Source of the DNA: Panopea generosa
Lineage: Eukaryota > Mollusca > Bivalvia > Adapedonta > Hiatellidae
Assembly (NCBI GenBank): GCA_029582155.1
Contig: CM055897.1
Location: 19,872,857-19,936,856, forward strand
Length of the DNA stretch: 64,000 bases
Direction of reading: 5' to 3'
Below the pieces are notes generated by a model. It searched no databases, had not been told where the DNA came from, and worked only from the letters and a program-made list of their open reading frames with translations. Of the stretch, positions 1-13,000 are shown one piece after another. The position numbers and the translations under genes are program-made. Numbering within the stretch: the stretch's first letter is position 1; the number at the start of each line of letters is the position of its first letter.

Positions 1-335
1 TTTGTTTATGTGTTTACAATTTACAGTATATGACCTCACAAGCATCTCCTTAGAATTTCAATTTTTTGGCATTTGGGAGTTTAACTTTTTTCAAACTGCA
101 CAAAGCACACACATTTTGTCAGTTATGGTACAGTGTTCTTAAAATACACCATTACTCGGCTGCTGAAATGCATATAAACACAGACCTATTTGTATGTGTT
201 TACAACTTGAGAGAGCATGACCTCATATGCTCCTCCCTAGAATTTCAAATTGTTGGCAGTTGGGAGTTTAACTTTTTTTTTCAAACTGCTTATAATATAC
301 ACTTTTTGAAAAATATCAATAAATGTGTTACAATA
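1..335. repeat. Two-copy direct repeat, about 190 bp spacing
   Basis: Bases 1-130 and about 190-300 are diverged copies of each other. Both run through 'tatgtgtttacaa', 'tgacctca', 'tagaatttcaa' and 'tgggagtttaacttttt' in the same order. This is a local tandem duplication with no protein signal. The following 340-820 is AT-rich and shows nothing recognisable. Confidence 0.7.
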
Positions 336-820
336 ATCTAGTAGTTTGCAAAATAATAACAAAAATGTGACTTTTCAATTTTGAAAATAGTTCTCTGGTT
401 TGAATCATGTATACAGTTATATGAAACCTGTCCCAGAACCATCTGGTTTTTATATCACTAGAACTTTAAAATAGTGATTGAACAGCTCTCAATATAGAAT
501 GCGTTCTATTGTTCTGAAACTGTTTATATTCCAAATGAATAACACTATTTGAAACAATTGGTCAAACAGCTCAGTCACTATCTGAAATAATGCGCTGGAC
601 CTATTAGAAGTTCCAACATAAAAAAAGGTTCCAAATACATTTCAATATTTTCAAAAATAAATCAGTTGTTTGTTTGATATTATTTATTTATGATAAGTGT
701 ATATGTAAATACAAAATTGCTTGATGTAGCTTATAACTTAACTTTACAACTTAATACAATAAAGACACAGTCGCCTTATGCAAGATGTAAATTTATATTC
801 AAGATGCATACTCAATTAAT

Positions 821-1042
821 TGAATGTTTAGCGTCATGCTTATGTCATCAAGGACTAACAGACGATCAGTTAACCTAACACCTATTGCCTGGGATCCTGG
901 AAGGTTTACCTGTATTCAAGCACATCCATCACCGCAAGTCACTGATAACCTTTCCGCTTGAATCAGCGGTTGGGGACGAATGACGATGAGACGCAGTGTG
1001 CTCATAATCAGACGGGCTACTGACTGAGCTAACTAGGCCCTG
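821..1042 (-). repeat. tRNA-headed SINE, family A
   Basis: On the minus strand it starts with a degenerate tRNA-like head ending in a T-arm-like stretch. It continues with a body carrying 'cgtctcat', 'cattcgtc', 'gggatcc' and 'gttaacc', and ends in 'taaacattca'. The same order is found at 3056, 8223, 19378, 23370, 37078, 47331, 47928 and 55873, which defines the family within this window. This copy lies just downstream of the first P450 gene. Confidence 0.75.
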
Positions 1043-1246
1043 CAAATGTATACACAATAGCTCTAGTTGACACATTCGTACAACACAGTATATCATCTAG
1101 AACCACGAGGTGTGTTTTATACGGTAACGTGGTCCGTGTCGTTGTTTACATTGACAATATTTAAAACAACGTAAAAGTAAACTTGATAGTCAACACAGAC
1201 AAATCATTTAAATACGTTAATCCTTGTACACGGGTATGATAATCCA

Positions 1247-4200
1247 CTACCTTGGATCGAGTTTGAAATACATGTCCCGATCAGGATGCATGACAGCGTG
1301 AGCCCAGTCGACCACAAATTTAAGGTCGGCCGTTTCGGGAACCTTGGTAAAGTTGAACCGATGCAGCATGAATGCTATGGCAAGTTTGATCTCTAGCCAG
1401 GCCAGATGCTGTCCTATACAGATTCTCGATCCGGCCCCGAATGGAATGTACATGCTGGGGTTTGAACGATCGTGTGAGTCAAGAAACCGGAAAGGCACAA
1501 AGTCTTTAGGTAGTGTCCACTGTTTCTGTGAGCGATGAATTCCCCACGTAAATGCAATAATGTCACTCTGAATAATAACAAAATAATAACTTTGTGAAAA
1601 TGGTTAAACAAGAAGATAGGGCAAAATACTAAATCAAATATCAAAATCACGTTCTGAGACATTCGGTCAATTAAAACAACTGCTATTGCCCTTGTGTCAT
1701 TTGTTTGCAATTCCATTAAACCGTTCCATCCTTAATTTTCCCAAAACAGACTCTTTTATCCATTGATTTGAACAAGTTGTAAGTGGTCTGTAAGGGTGTA
1801 ATTTAAAAAAGATAATCTATTTAATAGAAGATCTATATGGGTTAAAATATTACACATACAATGAAATAAACCATTGTTTTTATACAAAAACAAATTTTAC
1901 ACAAAGACCTATGTAGCTTTATGCAAACGATTGAACTGAACGCAACGTATTCCGAAATTAAATTGTATTTACAAAAAACTAATACAGGAAAGTTGTGTAA
2001 AAATATAAGAATAGTTATAATAGTTAAAATAAACGATATGTAAATTTATAAACATCTGACAAACTTTTTTTAAAGTTGAACGGACACACTTTACACGCCA
2101 TAAAACGTATACTATTCTTTGTCCGTTGCGACATCTTACAGATAAAACAATACTATTTCTAAGTTTCCAAATCTGGCTTCTGTTTCATCAACCTTTTATT
2201 AAATTTTACTTAAATATTTAAAATATTATCTTAATTTTGACGGATTATGTAAATATTATTCAATCAATGTCAATGAAACCAATTGCAATTTTTCTGGAGC
2301 CAGTCTAAAATCCTGATTACTAGGATTTAAGTTTTTAAGTATTTGAGTACATGCTTGAAATATGTTTGTGAATCAGGGGCCATATGTTTAAGCTATTCCC
2401 GAAAACTAATCAATAAACTAAACTGTTTTCTATACCTTAAAGCATTCTACAAATCCTTCAATTTATGTGACGTAAGGTTAGTTTATATAAATATCAGAGA
2501 CTCACATGTGCGTCCAATGTAATATCGCCAATTTTAACTGGCTCGTATGTCCGTCTGCTTATGAACGGTGCTATGGGATACACGCGTAGAACTTCCTTCA
2601 TGACTGCCTCTATTTTCGGAAGTGACGTAGCAGGGTCCTTGTACAGATTCTCAATGTTGTCGTCTGCCTCTTGTCGTAGTTCTTCCTGCGCAACACAGCA
2701 TCAAACAAAGGAGTTAAAATTCAAACAGCAATGGAAATATTCTCACACATACATGAGGAGTATATGGTATATGTTGCAACGACAAATGGAACTTAGCGCC
2801 AGTTTCAATACACTTGTATTACAGGTGATATATGTGGCATATCCAGTTTAATAATTGGATAATGATTGACTGAATATTAAAAACAAACTATTTAATCAAC
2901 TTGCAAAAAAACATTTGTAACTGAAGTTATTTTAAGAATACAAACAGGTAAATTTATATCAAGCAATTCTAAGAAAAATGGCGATTTCTGTCCGTTTAAT
3001 AGTGAAAAAATGCTTTTCAGTGCTCATGTCGACCTTAAATACATTTATATTTTGATGATTGATTGGTTGCTTGAATATTTAGCGTAATTTTTATGCCATC
3101 GAGGGCCAATAGACGATCAATTAACCTAACCACTGTTTCCCGGGATCCTGGAATGTTAACCAGTACTCGAGCACACCCCATCTACGCAAGTAACTGATAA
3201 CTCTCCCACTTGAATCAGTGGTGAGCGACGAATAATATTGTGACTCAATGTCGTATATCAATCATCTGTTACCGGGCGGGGATTCAAACTCACGAGCACT
3301 GGATTGATATAATTGTTGGAGTAATACCTCATTATAAGACAGTTTGCCAGTAACTTGCGGAAGAACAGTGATTCCACTCAGATTCCTTCTGAGGTAAATG
3401 TTGAAGTAATATCTCAGAAGAAATCTGAGTATAACCACCGTCCTTCCGTAAGTAACTGGCAAACTTTCATAAATGCAACCATGAAAATAACACCAATGGT
3501 GGTTTAATTAATTTCCTATAATAAGCTTGTTCGCACAGCCTGAATCTAATTTTACAACTTTTTTATTTTACATCGATTGTGAAATGAGTTCTTATAACTG
3601 AGACATATCATGCTCGAAGTCTGCCTGGTTAGAACCAGTAATAACTATATGCAGTTACGTGTATTGCTCAAGGACACTACACATAATTGAAGTGCGGGAT
3701 CGGAACCACAGCCATACGTATTTAACAGTTGTCTTGATAATTTGTGTGTTGATATACGACGTATATATCCAATTAATTTACAGCGTTATATCTATATATT
3801 CCTAAAGTACTTATGACAGAAATATACGATTTGAGCGATTTGCTGTATAACATATTTAGAGGTATACTAACCTCTCAAATAATAGCAGGTGGACCTCTTG
3901 GAAGTCATTTCATATTTGTGTTTTTTTCATTAAATTGACCATAAAATGTATCATTGTATTATCATTTTATCTTATTTGATATGGAACAAATTGACGATTC
4001 GGCCCAACAACTACATATAACCACATAAAAATAGATAATATTGTTTTATTGAACCGTCGATATACTAGAATGGAATTCATTCTATTATGGTGTTTATTTT
4101 ACAAAATATCCTATTATTATATACAAGTCTGTACTGTCGCTTACTTGTATATTAATGTTGGATGTAAACAGATAGAAGAGAACAGGCATTGTTGCTGCAG

Positions 4201-7200
4201 TCGTCTCAGATCCCGCCATCAGGAATAACTTCATGTTATCTCGAGCCTGCGATTATGTAATATAAGTTATATGTTATGAGGAGGGTCAGCATTATGTAGA
4301 TTGTCTAGTCTTATTACTGAAGTAGACAACTAGACTATCGGTGAACTAGACAACTGCTGAACTAGATAACAAGACCCACTTGCCCAGACAGACTACTGAA
4401 CTAGACAATTAGATTTTCTTTTAACTAGAAAACTAGACTTTATCTGACTAGATTATCTTTGACTAGACTAGAAAACTTTCACTATATAAGACTACTAAAA
4501 TAACTAACCGACTTCACAATCACTACACTAGAAATCTAAACTATCAATGAATTAGTCAGCTAGATTACCACTAAACTAGACAACTAAACTATCTGTTAAG
4601 TAGAGACTATATGCAATATCTAAACAGCTAAACTATCACTGAACTAAGCAATTATAATATCACAGAAAAGTCAATAACACTATCACATCAACGCATTAGT
4701 CTTCTGGACTAACACTCAACTAGACAACGCAACTATCGCTTAACTAGACAGAAATGCTAAGCTTGGCTATTTATGAACTAGATTATAACTCAATTAGACT
4801 ATACTATAGCTGAACTACACACGCAAATATCACTGTAATAGATAGTAATATTATGATTGAACTAAATTATTTATGAACTAGACTTAATATAAATTCGACT
4901 ATACTTTAATTACTCTAAACAACAAATCTACCATTAAACTAGACAACAAAACTACCAATAAACTAGACAACAAAACTACCATTAAACTAGACAAACAACT
5001 ACCATTAAATTAGACAACAAGACTATCATTAATCAAGACAACAAAACTACCATAAAACTAGACAACAAAATTACCATTTAACTAGACAACAAAACTACCA
5101 TTAAAACTAAACAACAAAACTATTATTAAACTAGACAAATAACTACCATTAAGCTAGACAAAAAACTACCATTAAACTAGACAATAAAACTACCATTGAA
5201 CTAGACAACAAAACTACCATTAAACTAAAAACAACACTATCATTAAACTAGACAACAAAATTACCATTAAGCTAGATAAAAAAACTACCATTAAATTAGA
5301 CAACACAACTACCATAAAACAAGACAAAAACTACCATTAAACTAGACAACAAAGCTACCATTAAACTAGACAACAAAATTATCATTAAACTAGACAGACA
5401 ACTACCATTAAACTAGATAAAAAAAACTACCATTAAACTAGACAACAAGACTATCATTAAACTAGACAAACAACTACCATTAAACTAGTCAAACAACTAC
5501 CATTAAACTAGACAACACAACTACCATTAAACTAGACAACAAAACTACCATTAAACTAGATACAAAAACTACAATTAAACTAGACAACAAAACTACAATT
5601 AAACAAGACAAAAACTATCATTAAACTAGACAACAGAACTACCATTAAACTAGACAACAAAACTATCATTAAACTAGACAGACAACTACCATTAAACTAG
5701 ACAACAAGACTATCATTAAACTAGACAAACAACTACAATTAAACGAGACAAACAACTACCATTAAACTAGACAACAAAACTACCATTAAACTAGACAACA
5801 AAACTATCATTAAACTAGACAAACAATTACCATTGAACTAGACAACAAAACTATCATTAAACTAGACAACAAAACTATAATTGAACTAGACAATAAAACT
5901 ACCATTAAACTAGACAACAAAACTATCCGTAAACTAAACAACAAAACTATGATTGAACTAGACAACAAAACTATCACTGAACTAGACAAAAAACGACCAC
6001 TAAACTTGACAAACAACTACCATTAAACTAGACAAACAACTACCATTAAACTAGATAACAAAACTATCATTAAACTAGACAACAAAACTATCATTAAACT
6101 AGACGAAAAAACTATCATTGAACTAGACAACAAAACTATCATTAAACTAGACAACAAAACTATCAATGAACTAGACAACAAGATCACCAATGAATTAGAC
6201 ACCAATAATATCACTGAACTAGACAACAAGACTGTCATTAAACTAGACAACACGACTATCATTTAACTAGACAATATCTTGAATTGACAACAAAACTACC
6301 ATTAAACAAGACAAAAAAATATCATTAAACGAGACAACAATACTACCATTCAACTAGACAACAAGAACATCAATGAATTAGACCACAAGAATATCTTTGA
6401 ACTAGACAACAATACTATCACTGAACTAGACAACAAGACTATAACTGAATTAGACAACTAGTCTATAACTGATCTAAACAACAACATTGTCAATGAACAA
6501 TACAACAAGATTATCACTGAACTAGACAATAACACAAGCAATGAATAAGACAAGTAATCTACCCAAATGATATTATTTTGGACAAGTCACAAACACCATG
6601 ATGCATTTCAGAGTTAAAATACTGATGGAGAAACTTTGGCGCGATATAGACATAAAGCTTAAATAATTATGTTTATATAGTTCGTGATAGTTTCACCACC
6701 TACCTTAGAGTTACAAACAGGTTTATTGTTAAGCAGTTACACTAATAGGACAGCAGCTGTTCTAGGTGTACAATGTGATAACATACCTGGTCGAAGCCAC
6801 AAGCTCCGTGTAGTTTCACCACCAATCTTTTCTCGCTATGTTCATCTTCTATCTGGAGCGCTTTTTCCAGAATTTTGGAAGTCAGTTTTTCAAATGTGTT
6901 ATTTGCCTCTTTGAACTCTTCACTCTCTGCAGTAATTTCAGCCAGAGCATAGCACCTATAAATGTACACAAACGTGTTTTTGACAAAGAGAACAAAACAA
7001 AACATGTTGATGGTTCCGGGCTGGGTTGTGCAAAGCTATATTAGCCCTTTACTTCATATAGACACCTTTGGACACCTCTAATATAGACGCCTTTGGACAC
7101 CTAATATAGAAGGCTTTTGAATTAGTGGGTGAATTATGTTTATATTAACTGACAGAGTGGAAAACAGTGCAGGAAGTGTTCAGATTGCTCGTTACGAGCA

Positions 7201-9695
7201 ATCTGAACTCTTCCTGCACTGTTTTCAAAGGCCTTCTGTGATTGGTGCGGGAAAACATGTATCTATGGAGTAAAGGGTTAGCTTAACAATCTTCAATAGG
7301 TGGAAGTTTGTTGAAGTTGAGAATGTTTAAAATTTTAAAAGTTTTCATAACAAGTTCAATGGAACATTGAATATAACAATATGTTATGATTGTAAGTAAA
7401 CTTTACCTTGAATCAAGGAATCTGAGAGAATTCTTTTTAAAATTCCTTGCTTGAATGTATTAACTTTAAACAATTATGTTGGTATTAGGCTGTTATTACA
7501 TTGGTATTATATTAGTATTATGTCCGTATTACATTATTTTAAATTCGAGTAAGCAGTATCATGTAAACAGAACTTTAAATTTTGACAATATTTCTAAATG
7601 GCCAGTATTGTAACACACGCAGCACTAATACAAGCCCAAACGTTGGGCTCTTTCCTCTTACCTGTGTAATATTGTCATGAGACATTCCAGTAATTTCTCC
7701 TGTGTCCCCTCCAGTGCGTACAAATCTAGCTGTAGAAGCATGTGTCCTACCACATCCATCGCCATACGCAGGGCCCAATGGGTTATGTTAACTGGTTTTC
7801 CTAGAATATAGAAATTCCCTTTATGACTTAAACTTTTAGTTTAGACTCATGTATTTTACTTCGAATGTGAAATACGTTTTTACAACTTTGACAAATCACG
7901 CTCAAAGTCTTCCAGGGTAGAACCAGTACTACGTATATGCGAAAAGGGTATCTTGCTCAAAAACACCATACATAACTGTGGCGGAGGATCAAACACACGA
8001 CCCTCCGATTATAGGTCCAGTGCTCTACCACTGGACTACGCCCTCCACTTAAACTGCTAAGTTAACGTTGTCCCTATGTCAAAAACTAGCACTTATGAAA
8101 ATTATTCAATTGGTATAAATTATGTTTAGTTAGTTTGAATGGGGTTTAACAAATAATTAATACCCAACGAAAGAAACCCGTACTTAATATTGCATTGTCA
8201 GACTATGAGAAAATGTTTAAGTGTGTTTGAATGTTTAGCGATAACAGACGATCAGTTAACCAAACCACTGTTTCCTGGGATCCTGAAAGGTTAGCCAGTA
8301 ATCAAGCACGTCTATTTCCGCAAGTAACTGATAACTTTCCCACTTGAATCAGCAGCGAGAGACGAATGACAACGAGACGCAATGTCGTATATATCAATCA
8401 CTACGCAGACTGAGGTCAGGCGAGGATTCGAAATCACAACCCCTAGATTGGTATCCAGATGCGTTACCAACTGAACTAACCTGGCCCTGTGTGAATTATT
8501 TGAATCAAAAAGCTTATCAAATTGAACTCTCACATATATTTGTATTCAACATGCGTGAAATATTAGTTTGCCCATATTTAGACCTACCCGACTCTGATTC
8601 CTGTTGCATTCTATCACACATATTCTGTACATCTTGTATTATCAACTGTCCATTCTCTTCCAGCGTATTCTTCCGGAACACGGCCGCTATCGCCCGTCTC
8701 ACTTCCGGACTTCTACTGGAAGATCCAAGAAACGTGTCCTTCAGGGGTGAATTCTTCAAATATTCCTCAGCCCCCTTCTCCAGTTTATTTATAACTGTCT
8801 GTGTTAGTTTGGGTTCGAATATATAGGTCTTCTTATCGTATCGGAATAAACCCTCGTTTTGGTAAAGGTCGGTGAGATATTCCAGTTTGTAAAGTTTCTC
8901 ATCCCCAAACGTCGCATCCAGTAACATGTGCAAAAAGAATCCTGGCTCCGGTATACAGCCTTTTCTTTTGGGTATCTGAGAAAAGTTTAACTAAGTGACA
9001 AATCATCACATTGTTCAATATTCGTATACATTATATAATACAGTCAAACCTGTCTTAAGCAGCCAGTCATGGGAAGTAGCAAAAGTGGACTTCTAAGACA
9101 GGTTGTTGCTTAATTCAGTTAAATTTGCTCTGAAAACATAGAAATGGGAAATAGCGAATGTGGCTGTATAAGACAAGTGGCTGCTTAATAGAGGTGACCA
9201 CTTATACAGGTTTGACTGTATGCACAATTACCAGTAATTTTATAATGACAAACAACAACACCAAACGTTGTACACAAATATGTTCTTCTTATTTAACCTA
9301 TTTTAACGTGTAACATTAATTATATACTAACTGCCAAAATGTGTATTTAATAGCATTTACTCAGACAGCCTACAATATTCAGCATATATGTGCAGTGTAT
9401 CTATTAGTAACTCCCAAAACCAAACGTCGCAATTTAAAGTAATTTTTTTTTTCATAGAATTTCGGTATACCGCTAAGAATGGCGATGACGCACCCAGATC
9501 ACGAAAACTGGTCGATTTCGAAAACTGGCCAGAAGTCAGCAGGTTTTCACAAGGAAGTTGACATTAGGGGCTATATGCCCTGACCTTCCTGTACAACAAA
9601 AATAAATACGTCAATCATGTAGTTGCACTTACCAAACTGTAGATGCTGGTGAGTAACATTAAAACGCCACGGGCAAGTATTCTAACGAAGGCCAT
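1247..9695 (-). CDS. Cytochrome P450, divergent, 7 exons
   Basis: Haem-thiolate monooxygenase. Exons on the minus strand: 9695-9633, 8975-8588, 7800-7662, 6955-6787, 4246-4145, 2685-2506, 1567-1247. All junctions are GT-AG and in phase, giving 453 aa. Visible motifs are the I-helix AGSETT (residues 264-269), the K-helix ExxR (EVLR, 318-321), a PERF-like FVPFRF, and the haem loop FGAGSRICIG with Cys397 as iron ligand. The N-terminus MAFVRILARGVLMLLTSIYSL is hydrophobic with arginines and could be a membrane anchor or a mitochondrial presequence. The protein is shorter than a usual P450 (about 500 aa), mostly before the I-helix, and no WxxxR C-helix motif is visible. An upstream coding exon or unusual divergence would explain this. 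The ATG has A at -3 and G at +4, and a 3' splice site lies just upstream ('tttcag' before the leader), so a 5'-UTR intron is likely. I cannot assign the CYP family or clan. Confidence 0.9.
3056..3308 (-). repeat. tRNA-headed SINE, family A
   Basis: Minus-strand copy in the intron before P450 exon 6. It shows the 'gggcggggattcaaactc' T-arm region, 'gatccc' and 'taaccagtactcgagcac' blocks of the family and ends in 'taaatattcaa'. Its tRNA-like head is interrupted by the family B fragment that follows. Confidence 0.75.
3315..3475 (-). repeat. SINE family B fragment
   Basis: It carries the family B body signature twice ('gtaacttgcggaa', 'accaccgtccttccg', 'taactggcaaactttc'), as in the fuller copies at 19052 and 40044. 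The fragment appears rearranged, with two short overlapping copies. Confidence 0.5.
3558..3715 (-). repeat. SINE family D
   Basis: Minus-strand copy. 'acatcgattgtgaaatgag', 'tggttagaaccagta' and 'attgctcaaggacacta' match the order in the copies at 7850, 30592, 33665 and 44664. The tRNA-like head is mostly degraded. Confidence 0.65.
4290..6560. repeat. Minisatellite, about 24-bp unit, ~2.2 kb
   Basis: About ninety imperfect copies of 'actagacaacaaaactacca' plus 'ttaa', with variants lacking a few bases. The core (about 4920-6260) is most regular and the edges are more diverged. It fills most of the intron between P450 exons 4 and 5. Open frames inside it are only products of the repeat. Unlike the arrays in the CYP4 gene, it does not contain exon sequence. 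Confidence 0.95.
7045..7277. mobile_element. piggyBac-like MITE, copy 1 (TTAG duplication)
   Basis: Non-autonomous DNA transposon of 233 bp with ends CCCTTTACT...AGTAAAGGG. Its flanks are TTAG on both sides (7041-7044 and 7278-7281). The middle is a long hairpin ('cagattgctcgt' against 'acgagcaatctg', extending to 'gtgcagg/cctgcac'). A sister copy lies at 38695-38932 with TTAA flanks. CCC/GGG ends and TTAA duplications are hallmarks of piggyBac-type elements. It sits in an intron of the first P450. Confidence 0.8.
7850..8043 (-). repeat. SINE family D
   Basis: Minus-strand copy with a tRNA-like head (8043 back to about 7975; B-box-like region near the 'acgaccctccgattatag' stretch) and a body with 'cttgctc', 'tagaaccagtac' and 'acttcgaatgtgaaatac'. 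It lies in the intron between P450 exons 2 and 3. Confidence 0.75.
8223..8489 (-). repeat. tRNA-headed SINE, family A
   Basis: Minus-strand copy with the full tRNA-like head ('gccaggttagttcagttggt' on the minus strand), body and terminal 'taaacattcaa'. It lies close to the 5' splice site of P450 exon 2. Confidence 0.8.
9041..9218. mobile_element. Short TIR element (CAGTCAAACCTGT), TA flanks
   Basis: MITE of 178 bp with inverted ends 'cagtcaaacctgt' and 'acaggtttgactg', flanked by TA on both sides, as expected of Tc1/mariner-type insertion. Related copies lie at 9749, 24610 and 56980. It is in the first coding intron of the P450. Confidence 0.85.
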
Positions 9696-9748
9696 TTTGG
9701 TGAAGAGTATGTTCTGAAAGAAATGTAAGAAATATTGTAAAACATATA

Positions 9749-9923
9749 CAGTAAAACCTCTCTTAAGTAGCCAGTTAAGGGAATTACCAAAAGGGGCATT
9801 TTAAAGGTTGTTGCTTAATAAAGGTGAATTTGCATTCAAAGCATAAGAATTGGACATCGGAAATGCGGCTGCTTAAGGCAAATGGCTACTTAATAGAGGT
9901 GACCGCCTATTCAGGTTTGACTG
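9749..9923. mobile_element. Short TIR element (CAGTCAAACCTGT), second copy
   Basis: It has the same layout and orientation as 9041-9218, with slightly decayed ends ('cagtaaaacctc' and 'aggtttgactg') and TA on both sides. Together the two copies bracket P450 exon 1 (9633-9695) in direct orientation. Confidence 0.85.
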
Positions 9924-10096
9924 TATATGGATAACATGCCAACCTGAATTATGAAGGTGCAATTGCGTCATACTTGTTTTGAATGCGCCGCGTATGTCAA
10001 AAGCAATTATCTCCAAGCATGGCGTAATTACCTTATATTACTGAAAAATGATGATCATGGATGATAATGACGACGACGACGACGACGATAATTAAT

Positions 10097-13000
10097 GTCT
10101 CACACCACTATTTGTCTCACACCACTATTACATTTCCCATAGGGCTCCATTGTAACATTTATGTCCAAAACAGAGTGAAAAATTAAATTCTGCAGCCTGT
10201 GTCTGGGCTCAAATTTTTCACTGGTTCAAGATATGCAATTATAAAGAAAAAAAGTATACCTTGACCAGGTTGTTTTTTTTTAAATTCAATGCTTTTGTGA
10301 GACCTATCAATTTCCAGAGTAATAATATGTCAACTATTCACCCTAGATGCGGTTCGAACCAACAATTCTGAAATTACACAGAATTGTCCAGAAAGCTTGT
10401 ATCAGTATCAAATTTTCAGTGGTGATTTCTAAGATACTGACCATTTAACTCATGCTAGCAAAAAACAAAACATTGCAGTACAAAGCCCTGAAAAAAGAAG
10501 AAAAAGAGAACTAACGTTTTATTTCTACCTCCTTCATCTGTAGGTCCGGAGTACTCAGGGGAGATAATAGTGGTGTGAGTCCTATTACATTTCCCATAGG
10601 GCTCCATTGTAACATTTATGTCCAAAACAGAGTGAAAAATTAAATTCAGCAGCATGTGTCTGGAGTACCCAAGGGAGATTATAATGGTGTGAGTCCTGAA
10701 GAGGACTTTTTTTTAAATTTAAGATTCAAAATTTACATATCATGTAACAATACTCAATACAAGTTCAATAAAGCTAAATGCATCCCCATATCTGAACTAG
10801 TTCTGAAATAAAATAAGTTTTAGTGACACATGGTTTCAGTCAAAATGCTGCTATTTCTTGTAAAAAAAGCAAGAATTCACAACCCTACAGTCTAAATTTT
10901 ATGATAACTTGACCAATTGTGTCTAAAAAGGTCTGAAACTTTCAAAACTACATGGTAAAATGAAAAGGTGATTGAAAATAGGAAGAAAAACAGACATTTA
11001 GAATATAAATTAATGATATTTTGGAACAAAACTGATTAAACATAACATATTTTAGATAAAATTTCAATATCAGAATGATATGGCAGCCACAAAAGCAAAC
11101 AATTCAAGCTATTTTCATGCTAAAGTACTCCATTACCCTGTTTACACATTAATTCCAATATAAAAAAGGGCAACACAGCCCCAATAGATAATGCATACAC
11201 GACATTCAATGTAAAATTCTGCATATCTATAGCATTTTCTATAAAAATGGAGTACAAGCAAAAACTTCGCCAAATTAATTGATTCGACGCAGAATTTAAT
11301 GCGACGACAACCGAAAACAAATGAAGTTAACCGTAAACTGGCCTCTTGGCAAGATTGCAACTACTGCATTTTCATAATTAAACAATAAAAAGTAGTACAA
11401 ACTCTCAGTCCACTGTAAATATGCAATTTATTTCATTTTGCAAACAATTCTATTTTTGTATGCAGAAATAAGTGGGTGGGGTAATAAATTAATGCAAAAA
11501 ACAGCTTCAAATTCAAAATCTGAGCAATAAGCATTTCCATTGGAATTCAGTGTGATCTTGCAGATACTTCAACCTGAATTAAGGGTTGGTAGCTCTACAG
11601 AAATATGGCAAAACCACACATGATGGAGAGAGTGTCACAAATGGAATCTGTCTATGAGGACAGGTGTTCATAAAATATGAGACTGGACACTGCTCATAAA
11701 CCTAAACTTAGGGCAAGGAAACACCAAAATGACCACCTACAGAGTAAACCAGCATTCTGCCATGCATACGACATGATGTATCTCTCTTTTTGTTTCCACA
11801 TTTAACAGAATACTAAATCATACATGGATAATATGAATATCAAGAAACTGACATATACAAAGTTTGGTCAATGTGTGTAATCTCTATAATAAATGCATGA
11901 GAAAAAAAATGCAAATCTGCACCACCAGTTATATTGAAATGTTTAAAAACTCAGATTGTGGTCAACTATTCATAACATGTCCAAATTATAGTTTAATACC
12001 TTCTATTTAAAGAAATCAGCATCCCTCAACACTGCAACATGCAGATCTGTCAGTTTCTGTTAACGTCTCACACCACTATTACATTTCCCATAGGGCTCCA
12101 TTGTAACATTTATGTCCAAAACAGAGTGAAAAATTAAATTCTGCAGCCTGTGTCTGGGCTCAAATTTTTCACTGGTTCTAGATATGCAATTATAAAGAAA
12201 AAAAAAGTATACCTTGACCAGGTTGTTTTTTTTTAAATTCAATGCTTTTGTGAGACCTATCAATTTCCAGAGTAATAATATGTCAACTATTCACCCTAGA
12301 TGCGGTTCGAACCAACAATTCTGAAATTACACAGAATTGACCAGAAAGCTGGTATCAGCATCAAATTTTAAGTGGTGATTTCTAAGATACTGACCATTTA
12401 ACTCATGCTAGCAAAAAACAAAACATTGCAGTACAAAGCCCTGAAAAAAGAAGAAAAAGAGAACTAACGTTTTATTTCTACCTCCTTCATCTGTAGGTCT
12501 GGAGTACTCAGGGGAGATAATAGTGGTGTGAGTCCTGAAGAGGACCTTTTTTTTTAAATTTAAGATTCTAAATTTACATATTATGTTACAATACTCAATA
12601 CAAGTTCAATAAAGGTAAATGCATCCCCATATCTGAACTAGTTCTGAAATAAAATAAGTCTTAGTGACACATGGTTTCAGTCAAAATGCTGCTATTTCTT
12701 GTAAAAAAAGCAAGAATTCACAACCCTACAGTCTAAATTTTATGATAACTTGACCAATTGTGTCTAAAAAGGTCTGAAACTTTCAAAACTACATGGTAAA
12801 ATGAAAAGGTGATTGAAAATAGGAAGAAAAACAGACATTTAGAATATAAATTAATGATATTTTGGAACAAAACTGATTAAACATAACATATTTTAGATAA
12901 AATTTCAATATCAGAATGATATGGCAGCCACAAAAGCAAACAATTCAAGCTATTTTCATGCTAAAGTACTCCATTACCCTGTTTACACATTAATTCCAAT

